A stretch of DNA of 64,000 bases. Source: Bog-950 sp964423405 (GTDB lineage Bacteria; Bacteroidota; Bacteroidia; Chitinophagales; LD1). The stretch covers positions 1-64,000 of the forward strand of contig CAYREY010000015.1 of NCBI GenBank assembly GCA_964423405.1, written 5' to 3'. The notes under the pieces are model-generated. The model made no database searches, was not told the origin of the DNA, and saw nothing but the letters and a program-made list of their open reading frames with translations. Of the stretch, positions 1 to 7,900 are shown piece by piece. Position 1 is the first letter of the stretch; every line of letters begins with the position of its first letter. The position numbers were made by a program, and so were the translations under genes.

Positions 1-2623
1 TAATACGTTTATCGGATATAGCATTAAACTCGGGGCAGCGGATACGGTTGCTGGCCGCCAGCGAGTAAGCTATGTTGCCGCTGGCGCTACCGGTGTTACC
101 ACTGCCGTTTAAGTAGCCATAGCTGTTGTTACCGGTGGCTATGCCACCGCTAATTTCTACCGGAAAAGCAGGCGAAGCTGTACCAAAGCCTACCTTATTT
201 CCTTGCAAAACGGTAAATGGCCTGTCGCCGTTCCAGCCACCATCGCCATATAGCAGGTAGAACCTATCGGAGTTGATATGTACATAGTAGTCAGTGTTAT
301 CTACATCTTCAAATGTAATGGTAGGCGAGGCACCACGCATATTAAGTGCATTAATTCTGGTGGTGTTATTTGGGTCAACGTAGTAGGTGGCATCGTTCTC
401 ATCGTACCAGGTGTTGTTGAAGGCATAAGTAAGGCCGCGCAGGTAGTTGTAGTTATTGCCGGGGTACGGAAACCACGAATCGTTAAGGCTGGTATGGTAA
501 TAAGGCGAGTTAACCCCGTTTACACCGCCATAGGCATTGCCCAGCGAGTTTACACCCAGCCAACCGGTGGCCTGTATGTTGCCGCCGCCCGGGGCTACCC
601 CGCCCGATGCAATACCACCATCTGCTCGCAGCAGGCCCGGTGTGTAGGTGCCGTTAGAGAAAGCAGAAGTTTGGTTAAGGCGCAGCCAGGTATCGTTGCC
701 CTGTAGGGCCAGTTTGCCTTGTAAAGCTATGTTGCCCTGTACATCCAGTTTTTGCGAGGGCGAGTTGCCCAGGCCCACGTTACCGTTATCGTACCTTACG
801 GTCATGTGCTCTGTATAGGTATTGGCACCATTGCCACCAAAATCGCCGAGGCTGAAATGGTAGCTGCTGTTAAGGCCCATTTTAAACGAGCGGTAGCTGC
901 CCGAGCCCGATGTTTTGCTCAGTATCAGTTGGCCATCGGCGGCAGTAGCAGGGCTGTTGTTATCGCGGCCTATTTGCAGGCTGGTAGTACCGCTACCACC
1001 GCTTAAAGGGTTGGTGTTACCTATGGCTACGTTGCCGTTAAAATCAATCCGCATTTTTTCAGATGTAATGTCTAACAAACTTGTACTGCTGCCACCGGTG
1101 GTACCGGTACCGGTAAAGAAAGCCAGGTCGGTAGATTGTATAAGCGCGTTGTTTGCCTGATAGTTGTTACGGCGTATGCCGGCTATTTTAGCGCCTATCT
1201 GGTTAGGTTCAGAATCGCGCCAGCCTGCAAAGGCAATTTCAAAGCGGCCGGTTTCGGCACCTATGGCTACTGATGTAGCTATAGACGCTCCAATAGTACC
1301 CAACAGCAGGCCATTGCCCGAAAGTACCGTGCCGCTGCCGGCTATGTTTAGTTTACCGTAAGGGGTGGCGGTGCCCAGCCCTACCCTATCGGCCAGGGTG
1401 GTTTGGTACAGGTAGCTGTTGGTGTTATCGCGCGTCCAGTAACCAATACTGCCGTTATTGGGCGGGGTAGAAGTAAGGTTTTTAGAGCCATCGGTATATA
1501 CTGCGGTAGAGGCAGTAAGCCCCGAAAGGTTAAGCCCTGCAAAGGCGGGCGATGCACCGGTATGTATATCCTGTGGGGCGGTAACGGTTACCGCGCCCGT
1601 AGCCGCCGATACAGTTACGCGGTTGGGGGTGCCGGTAAGTGAGGTAACGCCGGCATTGGTAATAGTACCGGTAGTAGTAATAGGGTTGGGCGACAGCGTG
1701 ATACCTGCGCCTGCCGATATAGATGTAACCGTGCCGCCCGATGAAGGAGCGGTATTGTTGATGGTAAAGTTAGGGTAGGTGCCTGTAACCGAAATATTGC
1801 TACCGCTGTTCAGCACCACGGTTTGATCGGGGGCGGTATTGGTAACGGTAACTGCGCCCGAAGTACTGTTGATGTTGATACCAGTACCACCGGTAAGTGT
1901 AGTATTCAAGAAGGTATTGCTGCTGGTGCCAATCAGTAACTGTCCGGCACCAATAGTGGTTAAACCTGTGCCGCCCAGGCTTACAGGCACCACACTTAGG
2001 CCCAGCGTAGGGTTAGCGCCGCCTGTGCTGGTAAGGGGCGAAGTAACCCCTATGCTGGCTATAGAGCCACCCGCCGCGCTTAGGTTTTGCCAGTTGGGCG
2101 AGGCCGGCAGGCCGGTGTTAATGTACAATCCGGCGGGCGCTAGCGTGTTGCCTGTATTGTACACTACCAGACCTTTTTTGGGTAGTGCAATGGTGGTGGC
2201 ATCGGTGGCCGACTGTAAATCGACATTGGGGAAAGAGACGCCTTTGTTGGCAGATGTAATATCTAATATAGCCGAACTATTAGGCGTGGCACTGCCTATA
2301 CTGAATGTACCCACCGAGCCGTTACCGCTGATGCGGAAATCGCCGGTTTGCGGGGTAGTGCCGTTCCATATATAATAGCTGCTACCCTGTGGTACATCGG
2401 TAGGTTGTATAGTGTTGGGGGTAAAGCGGGTACCATCGCCGCGCAGGTATTGCCCGGCACCGGCGCTGCCGTTTACGCGGTAGCCATTGCCGGTGGTTAC
2501 GTTTACATCGCCCACTACATCCAGCTTATATACCGGCGAGTTGGTGCCGATACCGACATTTTGAGAAAACAGTTGCATTGGTATAAATGCAGTTAAAAGC
2601 AGCGGCAGGTATATCTTTTTCAT
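1..2623 (-). CDS. Secreted fibre-like protein with GIGT repeats, start of S74 chaperone domain (3' end cut by window)
   Basis: The reverse strand is open from an ATG at 2623 to the left edge, giving at least 874 residues. The N-terminus is a signal peptide ending in LFSQ, followed at once by NVGIGT and SPVYKLDVVGDV, the usual opening of Bacteroidota fibre-like surface proteins. The middle is low-complexity Gly/Thr/Ser/Asn sequence with further GLGTATP and VGLGNSPSQKLDV motifs, as in phage tail-fibre stalks. The last visible residues read EFNAISDKRI, the start of the peptidase S74 intramolecular chaperone (endosialidase-type), which in known members trimerises the fibre and cuts itself off. 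The domain itself lies outside the window. The signal peptide and lack of phage neighbours argue for a host surface protein. Numerous open frames on the other strand here are shadows of the high-GC third positions. Confidence 0.85.
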   Translation of the reverse strand, partial: MKKIYLPLLLTAFIPMQLFSQNVGIGTNSPVYKLDVVGDVNVTTGNGYRVNGSAGAGQYLRGDGTRFTPNTIQPTDVPQGSSYYIWNGTTPQTGDFRISGNGSVGTFSIGSATPNSSAILDITSANKGVSFPNVDLQSATDATTIALPKKGLVVYNTGNTLAPAGLYINTGLPASPNWQNLSAAGGSIASIGVTSPLTSTGGANPTLGLSVVPVSLGGTGLTTIGAGQLLIGTSSNTFLNTTLTGGTGININSTSGAVTVTNTAPDQTVVLNSGSNISVTGTYPNFTINNTAPSSGGTVTSISAGAGITLSPNPITTTGTITNAGVTSLTGTPNRVTVSAATGAVTVTAPQDIHTGASPAFAGLNLSGLTASTAVYTDGSKNLTSTPPNNGSIGYWTRDNTNSYLYQTTLADRVGLGTATPYGKLNIAGSGTVLSGNGLLLGTIGASIATSVAIGAETGRFEIAFAGWRDSEPNQIGAKIAGIRRNNYQANNALIQSTDLAFFTGTGTTGGSSTSLLDITSEKMRIDFNGNVAIGNTNPLSGGSGTTSLQIGRDNNSPATAADGQLILSKTSGSGSYRSFKMGLNSSYHFSLGDFGGNGANTYTEHMTVRYDNGNVGLGNSPSQKLDVQGNIALQGKLALQGNDTWLRLNQTSAFSNGTYTPGLLRADGGIASGGVAPGGGNIQATGWLGVNSLGNAYGGVNGVNSPYYHTSLNDSWFPYPGNNYNYLRGLTYAFNNTWYDENDATYYVDPNNTTRINALNMRGASPTITFEDVDNTDYYVHINSDRFYLLYGDGGWNGDRPFTVLQGNKVGFGTASPAFPVEISGGIATGNNSYGYLNGSGNTGSASGNIAYSLAASNRIRCPEFNAISDKRI

Positions 2624-2805
2624 AGCACTTATTTAATGTACAGGTTACAAAGATTATTCCTGATACGTTAATATGGTGCAGTAAGGCTTATAATACCGAT
2701 TTCAAAATTTTTGTATTCGTAGATTTCTTGGAAATGAGAAGGCAACGGCCGGTTATTTGACTGAATGAGGGTAGTTATATAATTAATTGTACATTTATAG
2801 CACCT

Positions 2806-4932
2806 ATGAAAATACATTATACCCTGCTGTTAAGTTGCTGTTTATGCCTATGGTGCTACTTTGGTAACGCCCAACTATATACCCATGCCGGATTAAGCCG
2901 AGCCATTTGCCGCGGCGATAGTGTGATTTTGGGCGGCGCCGATACTGCTACCAATGCTACTGCACCGTTTAGTTACCACTGGCAACCTGCCACCGGGCTT
3001 AGTGCTACCGATGTACCACAACCGGTGGCCCGCCCGGCAGTAACCACCACCTATTACCTTACCAGCAGCGATGCCAATGGGGTGGTAAGCGTAGATAGTG
3101 TAACGCTAAGCGTTAAGTTTAGCGATACTTATATAACTGCCAGCGACACATTGGTGTGCCCGGGCCAGCAGGTACAGTTAACGGCGCATGTATCGTCGCC
3201 GTTTTGTGGTGCAACCGCTACTTGTACCGGTAATACACTTACCCCATCAATAGGTACTGATACATTACTACAGCCCGGCAATTCAGTGCAACCACCAACA
3301 TTGTTTGGTAATTTTTTAAGAAGCAGCCGGAGCCAGATGCTATATACCAGGGCAGAGTTACAAGCTGCATTGGGCGGCCCTGCTGTAATTAAGGCGCTTA
3401 CGTTTAGTAATGGGGTATTTAACAGTAGTGCTTTTTTGCAAAACTTTACAATTAAAATGGGTTGCGCGTTTCAGGATAGCCTTACTACCTGGAACGATAA
3501 CCTGTTTACAGTATATAGTGTAGGTAACTATACACCACAGCCCGGCTGGTTAAATGGTATTGTATTGCAAACCCCGTATTATTGGGATGGTAACTCAGAC
3601 CTGTTGATAGATATTTGTAACTATAACCCTACTACCTTTGGTAACCAAAACAATAAAGCAGAGTGTACACAAACTCCGTTTAAAAGTTATTTAAACTCGG
3701 TAGGTACCACTAACCAGTGTGGCGGGGGCACTACACCAACTGCTTATTACCTGCGGCCCAATGTAAAGTTTAGTTATTGTACATCGGCTATTACCCCTGT
3801 GCCCTTAATTGGGTATACTATTAGCTGGAATGTAGATAGTACTATTGCTATAACAGATGAATTGCTTCTTAATTCGGGAGCAACTATTAATGCATCGGGT
3901 TATTGTTATTTTACAATTAGTGACAACCAGTGTGCAATAACAGATTCAATTTTTATAGCCACTAAAAACGGGGCCAATTTTCAGATAATACCGGATAATA
4001 ATTTCTGTGCAAGTAATAGTAACGGAGCCGCAACTGTATTAGTTAACACATTGGCAGATAGCGTAAACTATTGGCTAAGTGCGGTAAATTTATCAGACAC
4101 ACTACGATATGGCATTGCTGTAAATGGAGATTCTATAAACCTTAGCGGATTAGAAAGTGGAACATATACTCTTCATGTTTACGATACTATTTGTTCGTTT
4201 TCTACCTACAATTTTAACTTAACCGGTACTATTGTTGATGTTGAAGTGGACGTAACCGACCCTATAAGTTGCTATGGCGAAGCTACAGGTAAAGCCTGTG
4301 TTACTGTTGCCAATGGCCAGCCACCATATACGTTTTTATGGGATTCTATATATAACAGCGGAGTTTGCAATGATTCATTAAGCGCTGGTATACATTATGT
4401 GTTGCTGCGTGATACACTTGGATGTGAGTGGAGATCGCAGGAGTTTACAATAAATTCGCCCGGTGTAGCACTAGTTGTAAATAGCAGTGTTAATTCTGAT
4501 GTTCTTTATCTGAATATGGTTTCGGGGGCTACACCATATACTATTTACTGGGGTGATAGTACAGCAACCACATCTATAGCCACAGCGCAGCATACTTACA
4601 GTAGTGATGGAGCATATGTGGTGGTTGTTACAGACGCAAACGGCTGCGAATATACCATGACTGTAACCATACTGGGTACTGGTATTGTACGTGCAGATGA
4701 TGGCGAAAGCTTTGTTGTACACCCTAACCCCGCGCATGGTGTATTGTATTTATCTGCCACAAAAACAGCAATAACCAATGTAACCCTTTGCGATGCCATG
4801 GGCAGATACCTGACTGTAAGCCGGTTGCCAACTGGTAATGCCATTGATATATCGGGGCTTGTAAATGGGGTGTATGTAGTAGCTATAGAAACCCTGAGCG
4901 GCAGTTTTACCCGCCGGTTTGTTAAGGAATAA
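2806..4932 (+). CDS. T9SS type A cargo protein with Ig/PKD-like segments
   Basis: A 708-residue secreted protein. Residues 1-22 are a signal peptide ending before Gln. Residues about 25-105 form a PKD/Ig-like unit (SYHWQPATGLS, then VARPAVTTTYYLT). The middle (about 110-330) contains a cysteine-bearing domain with FSNGVFNSSAFLQNFTIKMG, seen in other Bacteroidota exported proteins. A SprB-like unit around 485-550 has CYGEATGKACVTVANGQPPY. The last ~75 residues are a T9SS type A sorting domain (HPNPAHGVLYLS, then GLVNGVYVVAI, ending in RRFVKE). It should cross the outer membrane through the T9SS and be surface-attached or released. No catalytic motif is visible, so adhesion or structure is the best guess. 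It is transcribed away from the fibre gene and has its own terminator. Confidence 0.85.
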   Translation: MKIHYTLLLSCCLCLWCYFGNAQLYTHAGLSRAICRGDSVILGGADTATNATAPFSYHWQPATGLSATDVPQPVARPAVTTTYYLTSSDANGVVSVDSVTLSVKFSDTYITASDTLVCPGQQVQLTAHVSSPFCGATATCTGNTLTPSIGTDTLLQPGNSVQPPTLFGNFLRSSRSQMLYTRAELQAALGGPAVIKALTFSNGVFNSSAFLQNFTIKMGCAFQDSLTTWNDNLFTVYSVGNYTPQPGWLNGIVLQTPYYWDGNSDLLIDICNYNPTTFGNQNNKAECTQTPFKSYLNSVGTTNQCGGGTTPTAYYLRPNVKFSYCTSAITPVPLIGYTISWNVDSTIAITDELLLNSGATINASGYCYFTISDNQCAITDSIFIATKNGANFQIIPDNNFCASNSNGAATVLVNTLADSVNYWLSAVNLSDTLRYGIAVNGDSINLSGLESGTYTLHVYDTICSFSTYNFNLTGTIVDVEVDVTDPISCYGEATGKACVTVANGQPPYTFLWDSIYNSGVCNDSLSAGIHYVLLRDTLGCEWRSQEFTINSPGVALVVNSSVNSDVLYLNMVSGATPYTIYWGDSTATTSIATAQHTYSSDGAYVVVVTDANGCEYTMTVTILGTGIVRADDGESFVVHPNPAHGVLYLSATKTAITNVTLCDAMGRYLTVSRLPTGNAIDISGLVNGVYVVAIETLSGSFTRRFVKE

Positions 4933-5097
4933 TTTTCTTTTACATTATTGCTATTAATAAATTTAAATATTTATTAATATTTAAAAAGTGTTTACATTTT
5001 TAGCGTAGGGGTGTTAACATTGAATTTTGCAAGTAACTGGTAATGTGCGATTTAGGTGGGCTGGGTATTAACACGGTATTATAGGCATACTAAAAAT

Positions 5098-5132
5098 AAA
5101 AACGGCCACCCCATTACAGGGCAGCCGTTTTT
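5098..5132. terminator. Bidirectional intrinsic terminator between convergent genes
   Basis: The arms AAAAACGGC and GCCGTTTTT pair perfectly, with an extra inner CCC/GGG pairing. There is a T run on both strands, and the element sits between the convergent genes ending at 4932 and 5156. Confidence 0.85.
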
Positions 5133-5155
5133 CCTTTCATAGTCCGAAAAGAAGT

Positions 5156-6025
5156 TTAGAAACCAATGCTTAATCCCAGCGAGCCAAAGAGCCTGCTGTT
5201 AAAGTTATTGGTTGTATAAGTATACGGATTTCCGAACACATCGGTAGTGGTAAATGTAGAGCGCGATCGGTTAGTACGCCAGGTTACATTGGCGTTAAGG
5301 GCTACGCTGGCGCGGTTGCGGCTGTAAAAGCGTACGCCAAAGCCGGCAGCAGCGGTGGGGCCACCCCAGCTTTTGTTACCATTAGAACCGGTAAACGGAT
5401 TGTTGGGATGGGCGGCATAACCGGCCTCTACATAGTAGTAGGGGGTAATGCGTTTTTTCAATATCTCGCCCTGGTATTTAAGGTACAGGGGCAGGTACAG
5501 GCCGTTGTCGGCATTGGTATTGTCGAATATGCCTTTGCCGGTAGAGAACCCACGGCTGAACGAAACGGCATCGGCACCTATGCCAAAACCTATAAAGCCA
5601 AAGCGACCAAACTTAAAGCCGTGTGTAAGGCGAAGCGATACGTTGTTGAGACCGGGGCGAAACTCCAGCTCGGTATAGAACCTACGCTTGCGGGCGTAGT
5701 AAGGTGTACGCTTGGCCGTGCTATCGCCTTTGTAAAAAGGGAAGTGGTGCATGCCCATCCCCATACCGTAGCCATCGTAGTTCTTTTCTGCTTTGTCGTA
5801 TTTTTCTTCTTTGGTTATCTTCTCAATCTCGGCAATGGTAACGGTAAATATACTGCCACCGGCAATCTGTATTTTATAGCTCACGTTGGGTACCTGCTCT
5901 ATAATAGTACCGCGGTACACGCTACCGTTTTTCAGGTATATCACATCCTCCATATTGCCCTGGGCAAAACTGTAACAGGTAATCATCATTGCCAGAGCGG
6001 TAATTAAATACTTTAACTTTTTCAT
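5156..6025 (-). CDS. Probable outer-membrane beta-barrel protein
   Basis: A 289-residue protein with a signal peptide ending in SFAQ (residues 1-21). Residues 22-75 form a small domain (EDVIYLKNGSVYRGTIIEQ, then GGSIFTVTIAEIEKI) that often precedes beta-barrels in Bacteroidota proteins. From about residue 110 to the end the sequence alternates aromatic and polar residues (FYTELEFRPGLN, LRLTHGFKFGRFGFIGFGIG, ITPYYYVEAGY, SRLFGSLGLSIGF) and ends in Phe, as expected for an outer-membrane barrel. The substrate or role cannot be told. It is a single gene; a 12-base tandem repeat lies about 75 bases upstream of its start. Confidence 0.75.
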   Translation of the reverse strand: MKKLKYLITALAMMITCYSFAQGNMEDVIYLKNGSVYRGTIIEQVPNVSYKIQIAGGSIFTVTIAEIEKITKEEKYDKAEKNYDGYGMGMGMHHFPFYKGDSTAKRTPYYARKRRFYTELEFRPGLNNVSLRLTHGFKFGRFGFIGFGIGADAVSFSRGFSTGKGIFDNTNADNGLYLPLYLKYQGEILKKRITPYYYVEAGYAAHPNNPFTGSNGNKSWGGPTAAAGFGVRFYSRNRASVALNANVTWRTNRSRSTFTTTDVFGNPYTYTTNNFNSRLFGSLGLSIGF

Positions 6026-6100
6026 AAATCTGCTTTTGGTAATGTAAAGATGCTGAAGCTATAGGCTATAGTTTAGGTTCGTGCTGCTTTTTAACTAAGA

Positions 6101-6124
6101 TTAAAGTTACACTTAAAGTTACGC
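6101..6124 (-). promoter_or_regulatory. Tandem 12-base direct repeat upstream of the barrel gene
   Basis: TTAAAGTTACAC is followed directly by TTAAAGTTACGC, so two near-identical copies lie one after the other, 76-99 bases upstream of the ATG at 6025. Direct repeats spaced by about one helical turn are typical of tandem regulator half-sites. There is no further support for a regulator. Confidence 0.35.
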
Positions 6125-6160
6125 AAATACTACTGATTCAGATCATTGGTAATGTGGCAC

Positions 6161-6198
6161 AAAAAAGGCGCAAAGCCGTTAACAGCTTTGCGCCTTTT
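6161..6198 (-). terminator. Intrinsic terminator of the 6217-6942 gene
   Basis: A 14-base perfect stem (AAAAGGCGCAAAGC with its complement) closes an 8-base loop. It is followed on the reverse strand by a T run, and lies just downstream of the stop at 6217. Confidence 0.85.
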
Positions 6199-6216
6199 AA
6201 GAGTACTGCAAATTGT

Positions 6217-6942
6217 TTAACCGGCTGTACCTATAGTAACAGCCGGGGTGTAGTTAATGTTCATTTTAATTTTTTGCCCTGTGTGTTCATAGTCGGCCAA
6301 CACATTGGTAATCATTAACGTATCGCCATCATTTAGTTTACGCAGGGCTTCTTTCATTTCGTTGGTAATGATACCATCTGCGCTGTGTAATTTCTGTTTG
6401 CCGTTGGCCGTGTTTATTACCATATCGAAACTGCTGAGTTTAATGTTGTGAGCCTGGAACCTTGTTGCGTTAAGCTTTAACTGTTTAGCCTGCGCCAGTT
6501 CATATTTGCTAAGGTTGCTGTTCAGGTCTATAACCTTATCATCCAGCATAAACAGGTCATCGTGGTACGATACATCGTTTTTTAGCTTTTGGGTAAGTAT
6601 CAGTTTTTTACTAAACGACAGGGCGATGTTGCCGGCCGCATCGCGGGTGTACACTTTAAGTACGCCGGTGGCTTCTTCAACATTGGCATATTCTACCGAT
6701 AGCTTAAAGCCTTTACCGGTCAATTCTGTTATGCCCCGGTTAAATTCTACATGGTCAATTTGTACATCGGGTCTGGTCAGGGTAAACTCTATCTCCTGAT
6801 TAAAATAGAGGGTTTCCAGTTGGGGCAGCATATCCAACGGGTATGCCTGATCGGGGGCGGGCAGGGTACCAGTATCGGAACCTGCAAATAGGGATGTAGA
6901 AATGAATAGTGGTAGTAGTAGTGTGGTTAGGTGGTTTTTCAT
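6217..6942 (-). CDS. Exported protein, possibly with a GldM-C-like domain
   Basis: I start this at the ATG at 6942 (241 residues), where the signal peptide MKNHLTTLLLPLF...LFAGS begins; the ATG at 6963 would add seven polar residues. Residues about 40-110 hold a beta-rich unit (VQIDHVEFNRGI, SVEYANVEEATGVLKVYTRD). The last ~80 residues (FQAHNIKLSSFDMVINTANG, then EMKEALRKLNDGDTLMITNVLADY) resemble by eye the C-terminal domain of GldM, the periplasmic shaft of the T9SS motor. The gene is far shorter than gldM and has no gldKLN neighbours, so it would be a stand-alone domain relative. That likeness is weak and uncomputed; otherwise the function is unknown. Confidence 0.7.
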   Translation of the reverse strand: MKNHLTTLLLPLFISTSLFAGSDTGTLPAPDQAYPLDMLPQLETLYFNQEIEFTLTRPDVQIDHVEFNRGITELTGKGFKLSVEYANVEEATGVLKVYTRDAAGNIALSFSKKLILTQKLKNDVSYHDDLFMLDDKVIDLNSNLSKYELAQAKQLKLNATRFQAHNIKLSSFDMVINTANGKQKLHSADGIITNEMKEALRKLNDGDTLMITNVLADYEHTGQKIKMNINYTPAVTIGTAG

Positions 6943-7111
6943 AGGATGAATGTTTGGTTGCATTTTAAACGCATTACAGATTATGAGATTGTGTTTCTGC
7001 AGTGTTTTATTTGCCAGATAATAGAAAATGGCAGCGGCATAAAATTCTAAGCAAATTCTATGTGTAAATTCTGGTTGTATATCCTATACTTGCGGCCTGT
7101 AATTTTACCCT

Positions 7112-7519
7112 ATGAAAGTTAAAGTAGCTGAGTCGCGTATACCCGGAGCCGGTAAAGGTTTGTTTGCTGAAGAAGATATAAAGAAAGGCCAGGCCATTAT
7201 GGACGTAACCGGCCCACGCCGGCTGGCTGCCGAGGTAGATACCGTATATGCCGATAATGACTACCTGCTGGAACTTAATGACGGCACCGGCGATTGTATA
7301 GAGGTAATGGATGGCTCGCGCTATGCGAACGACGCCAAGGGTGCTGTAAACGTACCCGGGTTAAAAAACAATGCAGAGTTTTGCTCACGCGATGATCACT
7401 CGATGTATCTGGAAGCTACCCGTAACATAAAAGCAGGAGAGGAGATACTGGTAAATTATGGCCCCGGTTACTGGCGCGAATTCCGTGTGCAGTTTCAGCC
7501 GGCCGTACAAAATGCGTAA
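7112..7519 (+). CDS. SET domain-containing protein
   Basis: A 135-residue protein made almost wholly of a SET fold. It begins with the cofactor-loop motif IPGAGKGLFA (residues 9-18), continues with a divergent central motif SRYANDAKGAVN in place of the usual RFxNHSCxPN, and ends with GEEILVNYGPGYW (residues 111-123), which matches the GEExxxDYG motif including the catalytic Tyr. SET proteins transfer methyl groups from S-adenosylmethionine to protein lysines. Bacterial single-domain forms are known but their substrates mostly are not. No signal peptide, so cytoplasmic. It converges with the XRE regulator, leaving a three-base gap. Confidence 0.8.
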   Translation: MKVKVAESRIPGAGKGLFAEEDIKKGQAIMDVTGPRRLAAEVDTVYADNDYLLELNDGTGDCIEVMDGSRYANDAKGAVNVPGLKNNAEFCSRDDHSMYLEATRNIKAGEEILVNYGPGYWREFRVQFQPAVQNA

Positions 7520-7522
7520 GTG

Positions 7523-7828
7523 CTATTTTTTGGCAAACAGCTCGCTTACTTCTACCCCCAGGGCTTTGCTTATCTCGTATATCTCGGTCATGTAAGGGTT
7601 AGCCTCACCTATTTCTATCTGTTGTATATAAGGTACTATCAGGCCGGTTTTTTCAGATAGCTGCTCAACCGTAATCCCTTTGTGCTCGCGTATTTTACGG
7701 ATACGTTTGCAGGCGTTAATAATATCGGCCTCTTCGTTACTGGGGGTATGGCTTTGCGATTTCTCCGATCTTCTTTTCTCGAATATCTCGCCTATATAAC
7801 GTAAAAGTCGTTCCTGCTCCTCTTTCAT
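7523..7828 (-). CDS. Small XRE-family transcriptional regulator
   Basis: A 101-residue protein with an acidic/basic helical N-terminus (MKEEQERLLRYIGEIFEKRR) and a helix-turn-helix at about residues 40-98: IRKIREHKGITVEQLSEKTG, then VPYIQQIEIGEANPYMTEIYEISKALGVEVSELF. This is the common Bacteroidota one-domain XRE form, DNA binding without a sensor. The frame can be extended to a TTG at 7876, but that TTG falls in a likely promoter element (7848-7877), so I use the ATG at 7828. Target genes cannot be told. Confidence 0.8.
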   Translation of the reverse strand: MKEEQERLLRYIGEIFEKRRSEKSQSHTPSNEEADIINACKRIRKIREHKGITVEQLSEKTGLIVPYIQQIEIGEANPYMTEIYEISKALGVEVSELFAKK

Positions 7829-7847
7829 TGGGGATTGATTGTTTTTG

Positions 7848-7877
7848 CAAAGTAAGTCAGATAAGCTGAAATTCAAA
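7848..7877 (-). promoter_or_regulatory. Likely sigma-A promoter of the XRE gene
   Basis: TTTG (7877-7874), an 18-base spacer, then TTACTTTG (7855-7848), one mismatch from the Bacteroidota -7 box TAnnTTTG. It lies 20 bases upstream of the ATG at 7828. Confidence 0.5.
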
Positions 7878-7900
7878 TATCCTGTACAGTTAATGTGCCC

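Noticed and set aside
278..2596. Several forward-strand open frames, up to 178 residues
   Set aside because: They run inside the reverse-strand fibre gene, have low-complexity Val/Pro/Ala composition and no promoters; antisense shadows.
5408..6007. Forward frame of 199 residues over the barrel gene
   Set aside because: It is opposite a protein with a clear signal peptide and family-like domain; no independent support.
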